Origin: an uncultured Psychroserpens sp.
GTDB taxonomy: Bacteria; Bacteroidota; Bacteroidia; Flavobacteriales; Flavobacteriaceae
Direction: 5' to 3'
Length of the DNA: 64,000 bases
NCBI RefSeq assembly: GCF_947501425.1
Contig: NZ_CANMVN010000003.1
Span: forward strand, 62,001 to 126,000
Shown here: in pieces, positions 55,301-63,717 of the stretch
Numbering within the stretch: position 1 is the first letter of the stretch
Layout: the number at the start of each line of letters is the position of its first letter
Translations under genes and position numbers: made by a program
The notes under the pieces: model-generated
What the model saw: only the letters and a program-made list of their open reading frames with translations
What the model was told of the DNA's origin: nothing
The model's database searches: none

Positions 55301-56103
55301 GAAGTAACAACTGCATTTTCTATATCTGAAATAGACTTAATATAACCCAAACCTCTAACCAAATACTCGGCTTGATTAATCTCAATAGTTTGCGCACCAA
55401 TGTCTTTGTTACTCTCTTTTACAGCCTTTACAATATGATGTAAGCCAATATTGTATTGTCGCATTAATTCAGGGTTAACATCGACTTGATACTCCTGAAC
55501 ATAACCCCCTATTGAAGCAACTTCTGAAACTCCACTTGCAGATGACAAGGAATACTTTACATAGTAATCTTGAACACTTCTTAATTCGTGTAAATCCCAT
55601 CCACCTGTGACATTACCGTTTTCGTCTCTACCTTCTAATGTGTACCAAAATACTTGACCTAACCCTGTGGCATCAGAGCCTAAAGATGGGTTGACTTCAT
55701 TAGGTAATAAATTATTTGGTAACGAGTTTAGTTTTTCGAGGATTCGGCTTCTGCTCCAATAGAAATCTACATCTTCTTCAAAAATGATATAGATACTTGA
55801 AAACCCAAACATTGAAGAACTACGAATCGTTTTTACTCCTGAAATCCCAAGTAATGATGTCGTTAATGGATATGTAATTTGGTCTTCAATATCCTGTGGC
55901 GAACGACCTTCCCATTGGGTAAATACAATTTGTTGATTTTCGCCAATATCAGGAATGGCATCTACTGCAACAGGGTTGCTTGGTAAAAAACCTGTATCCC
56001 ACTTAAAAGGTGCATTTACAATTCCCCATCCTACAAAAAGGACGAGTAACAAAACAGCTACAAGTTTGTTTTCTATTAAAAATTTGATGCTTTTATTTAG
56101 CAT
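52399..56103 (-). CDS. cusA: Heavy-metal RND efflux transporter (CusA/CzcA family)
   Basis: This 1234-residue proton-driven RND pump has the TM4 acidic motif GTMVDVGVILSENIIRHL near residue 430 for proton relay. Other family features are QWEGRSPQDIEDQITYPLTT, FGFSSIYIIFEEDVDFYWSR and GVRVRYPRELRANPTDLKNI. It is about 180 residues longer than E. coli CusA. Most of the excess is an insert at about 524-636 with extra hydrophobic segments (ALILFGLIVIIYGYWLGLIL). Cu(I)/Ag(I) is favoured by context; Zn or Co cannot be excluded. Confidence 0.93.
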   Translation of the reverse strand: MLNKSIKFLIENKLVAVLLLVLFVGWGIVNAPFKWDTGFLPSNPVAVDAIPDIGENQQIVFTQWEGRSPQDIEDQITYPLTTSLLGISGVKTIRSSSMFGFSSIYIIFEEDVDFYWSRSRILEKLNSLPNNLLPNEVNPSLGSDATGLGQVFWYTLEGRDENGNVTGGWDLHELRSVQDYYVKYSLSSASGVSEVASIGGYVQEYQVDVNPELMRQYNIGLHHIVKAVKESNKDIGAQTIEINQAEYLVRGLGYIKSISDIENAVVTSEDFTSIKIKDIAKVSLAPKARRGILDKEGAEVVGGVVVARYGANPLEVINNVKAKINELSSGLPTKELKDGRTSQLTIVPFYDRSELIKETLGTLNEALTLEILITILVIIIMVFNLRASVLISGLLPVAVLMVFIAMKLFGVDANIVALSGIAIAIGTMVDVGVILSENIIRHLDENEQELPINTVVYNATSEVSGAILTAVLTTIISFIPVFTMIGAEGKLFRPLAFTKTFALTASIIVALFLIPPFASFLFQKRSIKKVSKFIINGALILFGLIVIIYGYWLGLILIGFGVSAILKYQNRLSENQVNYVNIAISALAIVFLLAEYWRPLGVDKSIFWNLIFVGVICFGLLGVFTVFRNHYTRILRWCLDNKLIFLSIPTAIVICGFLIMKNTGKEFMPSLNEGSFLLMPTSLPHAGVEENKRVLQQLDMAVASIPEIETVVGKAGRVESSLDPAPLSMYENLIQYKPEYMLNDNGERQRYKVNEDGLFELKNGTTASSPNYSDEAVTMPEISSKDLIEDDDGKFYRNWRPEIKSSDDIWDEIVRVTKLPGITSAPKLQPIETRLVMLQTGMRAPMGIKVKGQDLKQIEDFGVQLETILKQVEGVKTEAVFADRIVGKPYLLIDIDRDKIARYGISIQDVQDVLKVAVGGMVLTQTVEGRERYGVRVRYPRELRANPTDLKNIYVPVEKGNPIPLGELVDIRYEQGAQVIKSEDTFLIGYVLFDKLNDYAEVGVVENAQALIQSKIDSGELVVPKGISYQFTGTYENQIRAEKTLSVVVPLALLIIFLILYFQFRSVATSFMVFTGIAVAFAGGFIMIWLYGQDWFLNINFFGENLRDLFQMHPINLSVAVWVGFIALFGIATDDGVVMATYLTQTFDRNTPETKQEVRASVVEAGTKRIRPCLMTTATTILALLPVLTSTGRGSDIMIPMAIPSFGGMVIALITLFVVPVLYSWRQELQLKKQ

Positions 56104-56211
56104 AGTATTTGATAATTAAACAATTAGACATTGGTGTTGTGAAAACTCCGAATACTGCAAATTATCCTTACGACATAAAGCCATAGGATAAAAAAGTCTA
56201 TTGTTTAAAAA

Positions 56212-56625
56212 TCAAATTAAATAGGTCTCGTCAATCTTGTAGATTTGCCTGACGACGAGTGGTGGTTTGTATTGTTGAAATGTTGATACTTCTTTATCAA
56301 ACCCTTCAAAAAGATTAATATAAGAATATATAAATGAAGCTACGAATTGCTGTTGCTCAAAGGTAAGATTATCAAAAGAAATTTTTAACTCGTCTTGACC
56401 ATCTGCTACTAATTGTTCATCGGTACAGCAGTTCTTTTTGGTAATCGAGCAACCATCAGTTGATGGATTTTGCATTTCCACTCCACAACCTTTTGCCTTT
56501 TTAAAGACAGTTGTTTCGACCAAAGTATCTCCACAATAATGCATATTCACAGTAAATGACATTGTAGAAAATAGCACTACAAAAGCCATCAGAAAAGACG
56601 TTATTTTATGGAATATTTGTTTCAT
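56212..56625 (-). CDS. HYC_CC_PP family small Cys-rich protein
   Basis: This 137-residue exported protein has a signal peptide (ITSFLMAFVVLFSTMSF) and the family motif VNMHYCGDTLVETTVFKKAK, then GCGVEM, KKNCCTDEQ and the C-terminal YKPPLV. HYC, CC and PP name the family. These Bacteroidota proteins stand at the head of copper/silver efflux operons and likely bind metal in the periplasm. It is the first gene of the nine-gene operon, 108 bp before cusA. Confidence 0.88.
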   Translation of the reverse strand: MKQIFHKITSFLMAFVVLFSTMSFTVNMHYCGDTLVETTVFKKAKGCGVEMQNPSTDGCSITKKNCCTDEQLVADGQDELKISFDNLTFEQQQFVASFIYSYINLFEGFDKEVSTFQQYKPPLVVRQIYKIDETYLI

Positions 56626-56633
56626 ATTAATAA

Positions 56634-56641
56634 CAAAGGTA
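56634..56641 (-). promoter_or_regulatory. -7 box of the copper-efflux operon
   Basis: On the minus strand TACCTTTG (56641 to 56634) matches TAnnTTTG. The ATG of the HYC_CC_PP gene follows after only 8 bp, so the leader would be very short. No operator palindrome was clear around it. Confidence 0.5.
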
Positions 56642-56843
56642 GAAAAAATCTTTTCAATTAAAATTGGGTAAACTTTTACTTAAAAAAATTGTAATACAAT
56701 TTGTAGTAATTATTTGCATTAATAAGTATAAAGATTTATTTAAACTTCATATTTACACTAAAAAAAATAGAGTATAAAACATCATGTCTGTCATTTGTTG
56801 GAATTTATATGAAATATAGCATTAAGCCGTATAAATTATACAC

Positions 56844-57110
56844 ATCAATATGTATTTAAGATGGATGGTAAGACAAGATTATAACGGAGTCGATTTCGGG
56901 ATTTGGAATAGCCTCTCTCCCAACCAACTCTCTTGTCCGCTCGACGTTCACTCCGGAAATGTAGCACGCAAATTAAAACTTCTAAAACGCAAACAAAACG
57001 ATGGTAAAGCACTAGCTGAATTAGACAATGCTCTACGACGTTTAGATCCTAATGATCCTGTAAAATATGATTTTGCGCTATTTGGCTTAGGTGTTTTTGA
57101 AGGATTTTAA
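56844..57110 (+). pseudogene. Right copy of the repeat: stranded 3' end of TIGR02757
   Basis: This is the C-terminal 86 codons of the TIGR02757 family (56850-57110, opening MYLRWMVRQDYNGVDFGIWN) without the rest of the gene. It is the second copy of the 267-bp direct repeat. No promoter or start region of the gene is present, so it is unlikely to be a gene of its own. Its ending (GVFEGF) probably represents the original host version, cut off when the island entered. Confidence 0.85.
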
Positions 57111-57153
57111 GATTCAGTTGATTATCTTTAGAGCGTAATCAACTCATCCCATT

Positions 57154-58641
57154 ATGAAATTAAGACTTTTATACCTTTTTGTATTGTCTAGCACTATCGT
57201 ATTTGCTCAAGATTTACAAATTCCAATAGACACCACTATTGTTACTAACCACAGCACAACCATCAAGGGGAAATCGGTAAATTATAACGCCATGACAGGG
57301 TTTCAGCCCGTTTGGAATGAGGAAGGGAATGTGACTGCCTCATTATATTATACATATTACAAGCGCACAGATGTAAAAAACGGAAATCAACGACCATTGA
57401 TTATTTCGTTTAATGGTGGACCAGGTTCTGCTTCGGTTTGGATGCACGTAGCTTATACAGGTCCAAAGGTGTTGAATATTGATGATGAAGGATATCCAGT
57501 GCAACCTTATGGTGTAAAAAGCAACCCGAATTCTATTTTGGATGTTGCTGATATCGTCTATGTCAATCCAGTTAATACAGGCTATTCCAGAAAAGTAAAA
57601 TTAGCTGACGACATTTATGCAGACGATAAGGAGTTCTTCGGAATTAACGCAGATATCAAATATTTGGCGAGTTGGATCAATACATTTGTTACACGACAAA
57701 ACCGTTGGGAGTCTCCAAAATATATTATTGGTGAAAGTTATGGTGGTACACGTGTTATGGGATTGGCCTTAGAACTGCAAAACAACCAATGGATGTATCT
57801 CAATGGTGTAATTATGGTCTCTCCTGCCGATTACAAGGTATTACGTGTTGGCGGACCAGTATCATCGGGATTAAATTTACCCTATTACACAGCAGCAGCC
57901 TGGTATCATAAGATGCTACCTGCTGAACTTCAAAATAAAGACTTGTTAGACATTCTACCAGAAGCTGAAAATTTCGCTGTCAATGAGCTGATGCCTGCGA
58001 TTGCTAAAGGTGGATTTATTTCTGATGTGGAGCGAAAAGCCATTGCTAAGACAATGAGTTATTATTCTGGTTTATCTGAAAAAGTTATACTTCAGCAAAA
58101 TCTAGATGTTCCGAATCGTTTTTTCTGGAAAGAGTTACTACGAGATAAAACTGGACAAACCATTGGAAGATTGGATTCTAGATATCTCGGCATTGATAAA
58201 GTGGAGACAGGTATAAGTCCGGATTATAGTGCAGAACTCACATCTTGGCTACACTCCTTCACTCCTGCTATTAATTATTACATTAAAAATGAACTGAATT
58301 TTTCTACAGATGTAAAATACAATGTTTTTGGTAATGTTGGCAATTGGGATCGCTCCAATGATAATGTTCGTGATAACTTGCGACAAGCCATGGCTCAAAA
58401 CCCGTATTTAAACGTCTTGACACAATCTGGATATTATGATGGAGCCACTACGTATTTTCAGGCCAAATACAGCATGTGGCAAATAGATCCTAGTGGAAAA
58501 ATGAAAGACCGTTTTACATTTAAAGGCTACCGAAGTGGGCATATGATGTATCTTAGAAATGAAGATCTTATCAAAGCAAATGATGACCTCAGGGCATTTA
58601 TAAAAGCCTCGTCAGCAAATGGAAAAGCTGCTAAATACTAA
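57154..58641 (+). CDS. S10-family serine carboxypeptidase
   Basis: This 495-residue exported peptidase has a signal peptide ending VFAQ, the NGGPGSASVWMHVAYTGP oxyanion segment, and the catalytic Ser in GESYGGTRVMGLALELQNNQ near residue 193. The expected Asp (near NYDGATTYF-like DGATTYFQ) and His (YRSGHMMYL) follow. S10 enzymes remove C-terminal residues at acidic pH. It lies 44 bp after the stranded TIGR02757 end, in the backbone side of the island. Confidence 0.92.
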   Translation: MKLRLLYLFVLSSTIVFAQDLQIPIDTTIVTNHSTTIKGKSVNYNAMTGFQPVWNEEGNVTASLYYTYYKRTDVKNGNQRPLIISFNGGPGSASVWMHVAYTGPKVLNIDDEGYPVQPYGVKSNPNSILDVADIVYVNPVNTGYSRKVKLADDIYADDKEFFGINADIKYLASWINTFVTRQNRWESPKYIIGESYGGTRVMGLALELQNNQWMYLNGVIMVSPADYKVLRVGGPVSSGLNLPYYTAAAWYHKMLPAELQNKDLLDILPEAENFAVNELMPAIAKGGFISDVERKAIAKTMSYYSGLSEKVILQQNLDVPNRFFWKELLRDKTGQTIGRLDSRYLGIDKVETGISPDYSAELTSWLHSFTPAINYYIKNELNFSTDVKYNVFGNVGNWDRSNDNVRDNLRQAMAQNPYLNVLTQSGYYDGATTYFQAKYSMWQIDPSGKMKDRFTFKGYRSGHMMYLRNEDLIKANDDLRAFIKASSANGKAAKY

Positions 58642-58643
58642 AT

Positions 58644-58675
58644 AAAAAAGGCTTCCTAAATGGAAGCCTTTTTTT
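58644..58675. terminator. Bidirectional intrinsic terminator
   Basis: AAAAAAGGCTTCC (58644-58656) pairs with GGAAGCCTTTTTT (58662-58674), and T runs exist on both strands. It separates the convergent S10 and M61 genes. Confidence 0.92.
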
Positions 58676-58690
58676 AAATGATATATTCTA

Positions 58691-60583
58691 TTAACCTTTC
58701 AACCAGGCTTTTCTTAATTCTTTTTGTGCTGCTGTAGCATTTTCATCTTCAATTAAAGATTGGCTAATTGCAGTTGCTTCGGTTAATTTTGTATTAATTT
58801 CAATAGGTTTTCCATCACGCTCTAAAGTCATCGTAATGTCCTGACCTTTCTGCCAACCAAACATACCACCAATAAGTTGTTGTGCATTTTGTAGCGACAA
58901 GTCTTTTCCATTGATTTTCTTGATTACATCACCAGCTTGAATACCTTGAGACTTCCAGAATGAATTGTTCAATGCCATTGGCGAAAAGAAAATAGTTCCT
59001 TTCTCCTGATCTGCATCAAAAATGATGTTTTGGCCACCAGCAAAAATATAATTTGTTGGTACTTCTTTCTCTCCTAAAGTTAATCCAGCTTTAGAGAAAA
59101 ACACGTTGTAATCTATAGGCGTTTTTCCAACAACGTGAGTATTTAAAAATTCTCCAACCGAAGGGTAAGTCATTTCAGTAATTTCAGCAATGATGTTGTC
59201 ATCTACAAAAGGTTTGTCTTTACCATATTTAGCAGATAGTTCTTTCATTAACGATAACATACTTCTATTTCCGTTACTTTCCTCACGCATCAAAATATCG
59301 ATACACATTCCTATTAAAGCACCTTTCTGATACACATTAATATAATTTGAAGCATAAGGCTCTTCTAGGATATTTTCACTCATTTCAGTAAAACTCATGG
59401 CATCATCCATGTTTTTTGAAAAATTGATCTTCTGCATCATCGTATTGTAAAACTCATCATTGGTCATTAAGCCTTCATATACTTGAAAATGCTGAGCAAA
59501 ATATTCTGTTACACCTTCATACATCCATAGGTGTTTAGAAAATGTAGGATCGTTATAATCAAAGTAGTGTACATCTTCAGAATGAACAGACAACGGAGTT
59601 ACGATATGAAAAAACTCATGAGCAACAACATCAACTATAGATTTCGCCAAGCCTTCTTTAGGAGATGCCTCTGGCAACACAACTACTGTAGATGTGTGGT
59701 GTTCCAAAGCTCCGAATCCTTTCGGAGAGCCCTCACTACCATCTGCTAAATATAAGTAGATATCATAACGCGGTGTACTATTGATATCGCCTAAATATGC
59801 TTTTTGAGCTTCCATCATTTTATAGGCAGTTTCCTTTAAGCTAGCTGCACTATGTACATTATTTGGAGAATATACACTTAAAACTATTTTGATATCTCCT
59901 ACCATAAACTCTTCAACATCCAAATTTCCGTACATCATTGGATTATCTGTAATGTCAAAATAACGAGGTGCAAAATAAGACGTTGTAATTTGAGTCCCAT
60001 CAGAACTTGATGTCGAATTCGTATTTTGTAAAGCTGAAGTACGATCAAATGTTGCTGGAGCAGTAACATCTAATGTATATTGTGCATTCTTCAATGAATC
60101 AAAATAACCAATAAAACCATGTAAGTTCAACACGTAGTTTTTAGGTTCAATATTAGTACCTGATGGCGAGAAAGGCACTTCTCCTCCAATACCTCCAACG
60201 GCTTCCTGATCAAAAGTATCATTAACCATATAGGTTATTTTATCCAAGTTTGTAGCATCAGCAATGGTCCAAGTGTTTGTGTCTACCTTAGTCACTGTCA
60301 TTTCTTTTCCATCGTAATCAATGGCTTTAAAATTGTCAATATACTTTCCGAAGTCACTAACAGAATAGGTACCTTGGACAACTTTAGGTAATCTATATGT
60401 TACCGTTTCCTGTGTAAAACGTCCAGGGTTTACCATTACAGGTGCTTTGTCTTCTACAACTTTAGATAAGTTTATAGATGTTGAAATTGGATTAGCAGTA
60501 GCTAAATCATTTACTGTGGATTTTGACGGTCCACATGCTACAAGTACAGTACTCAGAGCAAAAATAGATAGGGTTTTCTTCAT
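58691..60583 (-). CDS. M61-family metallopeptidase lipoprotein with PDZ domain
   Basis: This 630-residue protein has a lipoprotein signal (MKKTLSIFALSTVLVAC, Cys 17), a beta-rich N-terminal part, a zinc site HEFFH at residues 322-326 with the downstream Glu in YEGVTEYFAQHFQVY, and a C-terminal PDZ domain (IQAGDVIKKINGKDLSLQNA). M61 peptidases are glycyl aminopeptidases. As a lipoprotein it acts in the periplasm or on the cell surface. It is a single-gene unit. Confidence 0.9.
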   Translation of the reverse strand: MKKTLSIFALSTVLVACGPSKSTVNDLATANPISTSINLSKVVEDKAPVMVNPGRFTQETVTYRLPKVVQGTYSVSDFGKYIDNFKAIDYDGKEMTVTKVDTNTWTIADATNLDKITYMVNDTFDQEAVGGIGGEVPFSPSGTNIEPKNYVLNLHGFIGYFDSLKNAQYTLDVTAPATFDRTSALQNTNSTSSSDGTQITTSYFAPRYFDITDNPMMYGNLDVEEFMVGDIKIVLSVYSPNNVHSAASLKETAYKMMEAQKAYLGDINSTPRYDIYLYLADGSEGSPKGFGALEHHTSTVVVLPEASPKEGLAKSIVDVVAHEFFHIVTPLSVHSEDVHYFDYNDPTFSKHLWMYEGVTEYFAQHFQVYEGLMTNDEFYNTMMQKINFSKNMDDAMSFTEMSENILEEPYASNYINVYQKGALIGMCIDILMREESNGNRSMLSLMKELSAKYGKDKPFVDDNIIAEITEMTYPSVGEFLNTHVVGKTPIDYNVFFSKAGLTLGEKEVPTNYIFAGGQNIIFDADQEKGTIFFSPMALNNSFWKSQGIQAGDVIKKINGKDLSLQNAQQLIGGMFGWQKGQDITMTLERDGKPIEINTKLTEATAISQSLIEDENATAAQKELRKAWLKG

Positions 60584-60673
60584 TTTAATGATAATTTTTT
60601 TGCAGATATTTTCATCTGACGCACAAAACTACAATCTGTTACCAGCAATTTAGCTAAGGTTTTGTTAAAATGG

Positions 60674-60681
60674 TATTTTTG
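60674..60681 (+). promoter_or_regulatory. TATTTTTG -7 box, leaderless start
   Basis: TATTTTTG is followed after CAAT by ATG at 60686, the same layout as at 2813. Transcription would begin at or next to the start codon of the glycosyltransferase. Confidence 0.6.
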
Positions 60682-60685
60682 CAAT

Positions 60686-61693
60686 ATGTCAAATTCGCTT
60701 ATCAGCATACTTATTCCGTTTAAGGATACAGAGATCTATCTCACTGAATGTTTAAATTCTATTTTGGATCAAAGTTATCGTAATTGGGAACTATTGATTG
60801 TTGATGATCATTCAACTGATAATAGTTATCAACTGGTTAAGTCTTATGCGGATAAAGATAACCGTATTAAATTATTTAAAAACTCAGGACAAGGTATTAT
60901 TGACGCCCTACAGTTAGCATTTAATGAAAGTTCGGGGACTTACATCACGAGAATGGATAGCGATGATATCATGCATCCCGAAAAACTAATCACAATGCAT
61001 AATGAACTACAAATTCACGGTAAACAACATATTGCATTAGGCTTAGTAAAATACTTTAGTGAGTATGGAATTGGTGATGGTTATGCTAAATATGAGGTTT
61101 GGCTTAATACACTTACTGAAAATGGCACTAATTATACCGAAATCTATAAAGAGTGTGTCATACCCTCACCATGCTGGATGATACATCGAGATGATTTTTT
61201 AACCTGTGGTGCTTTTACACCTGATCGTTACCCTGAAGATTATGACCTCACGTTCAGGTTTTATAAAAACCAGATAAAATGTATTCCAAGTAAAACTGTC
61301 TTACATTACTGGAGAGATTACAGCAATCGTGCCTCAAGAACGCATGAACATTACGCAGAAAATCACTTTTTAGAGTTGAAGGTTGACTATTTTTTAGAAC
61401 TTAATTATGACTCAACCAGACCACTTACCATATGGGGAGCGGGACAAAAAGGCAAGAAAGTTGCTAAACTTTTAAAGCAAAAAAAAGTTCCTTTTATCTG
61501 GATTTGTGATAATCCAAAAAAAATTGGTAAGCATATATATAATGAATTACTACACAGTTTTCAACACTTAAATACTTTAGACCAACCACAAAGTATTGTT
61601 ACTGTAGCTAATTGGGAGTCACAGCAGGAAATCACAACGTTTTTTAATCATCAGAAAATGCAACCTATGATCGATTATTTCTTTTTCTGTTAG
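60686..61693 (+). CDS. Family 2 glycosyltransferase with a C-terminal Rossmann-like part
   Basis: This 335-residue enzyme has GT-A motifs: ISILIPFKDTEIYLTECLNS, LLIVDDHSTDNSYQL and TRMDSDDIMHPEKL (DxD). After residue about 245 a second module follows with IWGAGQKGKKVAKLLKQKKV and DNPKKIGKHIY, a GxGxxG-like nucleotide-binding turn. The enzyme adds a sugar to an acceptor in polysaccharide or glycolipid synthesis. The in-frame TTG at 60662 is promoter sequence. Confidence 0.85.
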   Translation: MSNSLISILIPFKDTEIYLTECLNSILDQSYRNWELLIVDDHSTDNSYQLVKSYADKDNRIKLFKNSGQGIIDALQLAFNESSGTYITRMDSDDIMHPEKLITMHNELQIHGKQHIALGLVKYFSEYGIGDGYAKYEVWLNTLTENGTNYTEIYKECVIPSPCWMIHRDDFLTCGAFTPDRYPEDYDLTFRFYKNQIKCIPSKTVLHYWRDYSNRASRTHEHYAENHFLELKVDYFLELNYDSTRPLTIWGAGQKGKKVAKLLKQKKVPFIWICDNPKKIGKHIYNELLHSFQHLNTLDQPQSIVTVANWESQQEITTFFNHQKMQPMIDYFFFC

Positions 61694-61791
61694 CTAATTT
61701 GATGAAACGTTAAAATTCTCAAAAGCTAAAGCCACAAATCGCTTATCATTTTCTATATTTGATTCCAAACTAAAACAATCCCAAAATAGGA

Positions 61792-63717
61792 ATGCAGTTT
61801 AAACACCCAGAACTTCTTTACGCCTTATTTCTGCTAATCATTCCTATAATTGTTCATTTATTTCAACTGAGAAAATTTAAAAGTGTTCCTTTTACAAATG
61901 TTCAGTTTTTAAAAGAGCTCACCATACAAACGCGAAAAAGCTCTCAGCTTAAAAAATGGTTAACATTAATTACTCGATTGTTGCTACTAGCCTTTGCTAT
62001 AATTGCCTTTGCTCAGCCATACCTATCAAATTCTGATAGTTTCAATACCAAAAGTGAAAAAGTGATTTATCTAGATAATTCCTTTAGTATGCAATCGCCA
62101 AGTACTAATGGAAGCCTTCTCAACACTGCAATTCAGGATATGATTGAGAATATTGATGAAAACGAACAGATCTCTATTTTTACAAATAATGTAAATTTTA
62201 ACAACACAAGTATAAAAGCAGTTAAAAATGATCTTATTCAACTTAAACATTCACCAGACCAACTGACTTATAATGCAGCTATTTTAAAAGGGAAGCAGTT
62301 GTTTTCAAATGATGAAAGCACCATTAAAAATCTAATTTTGGTTTCTGATTTTCAACAAAAAGAAGAAGCACTAACTGCCACTACTGATAGTTTAATCAAC
62401 CTAAAACTGGTACAACTCCAACCAACAAATACAAGCAATATTGCAATAGACAGTGTATACATCTCCAAAACAACAGTTGAAAATCTGGAACTCACAGTCA
62501 CTATAAAAAATCAAGGTGATGCTATTGAAACCTTGCCTGTATCACTTTATAACGACGATAAACTTATAGCTAAAACTGCCGTTAATATTGACGATAGTGC
62601 GACCACCAACTTTACTATTCCGGCTAATTCTATATTTAATGGACGCATTGTCATAGAAGATAGTAATCTGCAATACGACAACACACTTTATTTCAATATT
62701 GGTAGGCGCGAAAAAGTGAATGTATTATCTATAAATGAAACTGACGACCGTTTCCTAAGTAAAATTTACACCAGTGACGAATTTGAGTACATGTCCTCAA
62801 ATTTTAGTGCATTAAATTACAATGTATTAGAGCAACAAAATCTGATCATTCTCAATGAACTTAAAACTATTCCAAATGCATTAGCTACAACTCTAAAATC
62901 ATTCACAGACAACGGCGGATATATATTAATTATTCCTTCTAAAGACGCAACACTAAACACTTACAATCAATTATTTACGCTTTACAAACTATCAGGATTC
63001 AGCAATCTCAATACTACTGAGAAAAAGATAACCACAATCAATTTTTCTCATCCGCTATTAAGTAATGTTTTTGATAAACGGGTTAATAATTTTCAATATC
63101 CAAAAGTAAATACGTTCTACAATAATGCTACTAATTCTCTAAACTCAATTTTAAGTTTTGATGACGGAACGTCTTTCTTGTCACAATCCCAAAATGCATA
63201 TCGGTTTTCGGCTTCCTTAGATGCTGAAAATTCTAATTTCAAGAATTCACCGCTTATTGTTCCTGTATTGTATAACATTGGGAAACAGAGTTTAAAAACA
63301 GGTGATTTGTTTTACACTATCGGACAAGAAAACACCATAGATGTAGCCACTAAACTACAGCAAGATGATATTTTAACCTTGGTCAATGGTGATAATTCAG
63401 TAATTCCACTACAACAAACCTATGATAATAAGGTGGAGTTAATAACCAATACATATCCAGATGTAGCTGGTATTATTTCGGTACAAAATAAAGACACTTT
63501 TCTTAAAAACCTGAGCTTTAATTTTGATCGTAGAGAGAGTAATCTTAACTACTTTGATATCGGTAACATAGCTAATGCTACAATAAATAATTCAGTAGCT
63601 TCTGTAATAAGCGACATCAAAAGTGCTACTAATGTTAATGAACTATGGAAATGGTTTGTTATTTTTGCAGTGATTTTCTTAATCATTGAAATGCTCATCT
63701 TAAAATTTCTGAAATGA
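61792..63717 (+). CDS. BatA-type membrane protein with VWA-like domain
   Basis: This 641-residue protein starts with the BatA N-terminal module: MQFKHPELLYALFLLIIPII and HLFQLRKFKSVPFTNVQFL, with two membrane helices by residue 77. A VWA-like domain follows (KVIYLDNSFSMQSPSTNG; DxSxS-like metal site DNSFS), then a Fn3/CARDB-like part (LELTVTIKNQGDAIETLPVS) and a C-terminal helix (WKWFVIFAVIFLIIEMLILK). Bat proteins are linked to aerotolerance and envelope stress. It overlaps the next gene by 4 bp (ATGA). Confidence 0.85.
   Translation: MQFKHPELLYALFLLIIPIIVHLFQLRKFKSVPFTNVQFLKELTIQTRKSSQLKKWLTLITRLLLLAFAIIAFAQPYLSNSDSFNTKSEKVIYLDNSFSMQSPSTNGSLLNTAIQDMIENIDENEQISIFTNNVNFNNTSIKAVKNDLIQLKHSPDQLTYNAAILKGKQLFSNDESTIKNLILVSDFQQKEEALTATTDSLINLKLVQLQPTNTSNIAIDSVYISKTTVENLELTVTIKNQGDAIETLPVSLYNDDKLIAKTAVNIDDSATTNFTIPANSIFNGRIVIEDSNLQYDNTLYFNIGRREKVNVLSINETDDRFLSKIYTSDEFEYMSSNFSALNYNVLEQQNLIILNELKTIPNALATTLKSFTDNGGYILIIPSKDATLNTYNQLFTLYKLSGFSNLNTTEKKITTINFSHPLLSNVFDKRVNNFQYPKVNTFYNNATNSLNSILSFDDGTSFLSQSQNAYRFSASLDAENSNFKNSPLIVPVLYNIGKQSLKTGDLFYTIGQENTIDVATKLQQDDILTLVNGDNSVIPLQQTYDNKVELITNTYPDVAGIISVQNKDTFLKNLSFNFDRRESNLNYFDIGNIANATINNSVASVISDIKSATNVNELWKWFVIFAVIFLIIEMLILKFLK

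Larger units (their letters stand above)
46211..56843. mobile_element. Putative genomic island with copper/silver-type efflux, inserted at the 3' end of TIGR02757
   Basis: This is a 10.6-kb block between the direct repeats. It holds nine metal-efflux genes, all on the minus strand, while the flanking genes belong to the chromosomal backbone. No integrase, transposase or relaxase was found in it, so it may be a remnant of a larger element, moved by an enzyme in trans, or gained by homologous recombination at the repeat. No metal-responsive regulator (CueR, CsoR, CopY or two-component) and no P-type ATPase is included. The left margin 46211-46351 and right margin 56642-56843 hold no gene. Confidence 0.7.

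Noticed and set aside
46211-56843. Integrase, transposase or relaxase within the metal island
   Set aside because: All frames were accounted for by nine metal-related genes; none resembles a recombinase.
56850-57110. Short frame of 86 codons as an independent gene
   Set aside because: It is identical to the C-terminus of TIGR02757 except one residue and lacks its own start region; it is a stranded gene end.
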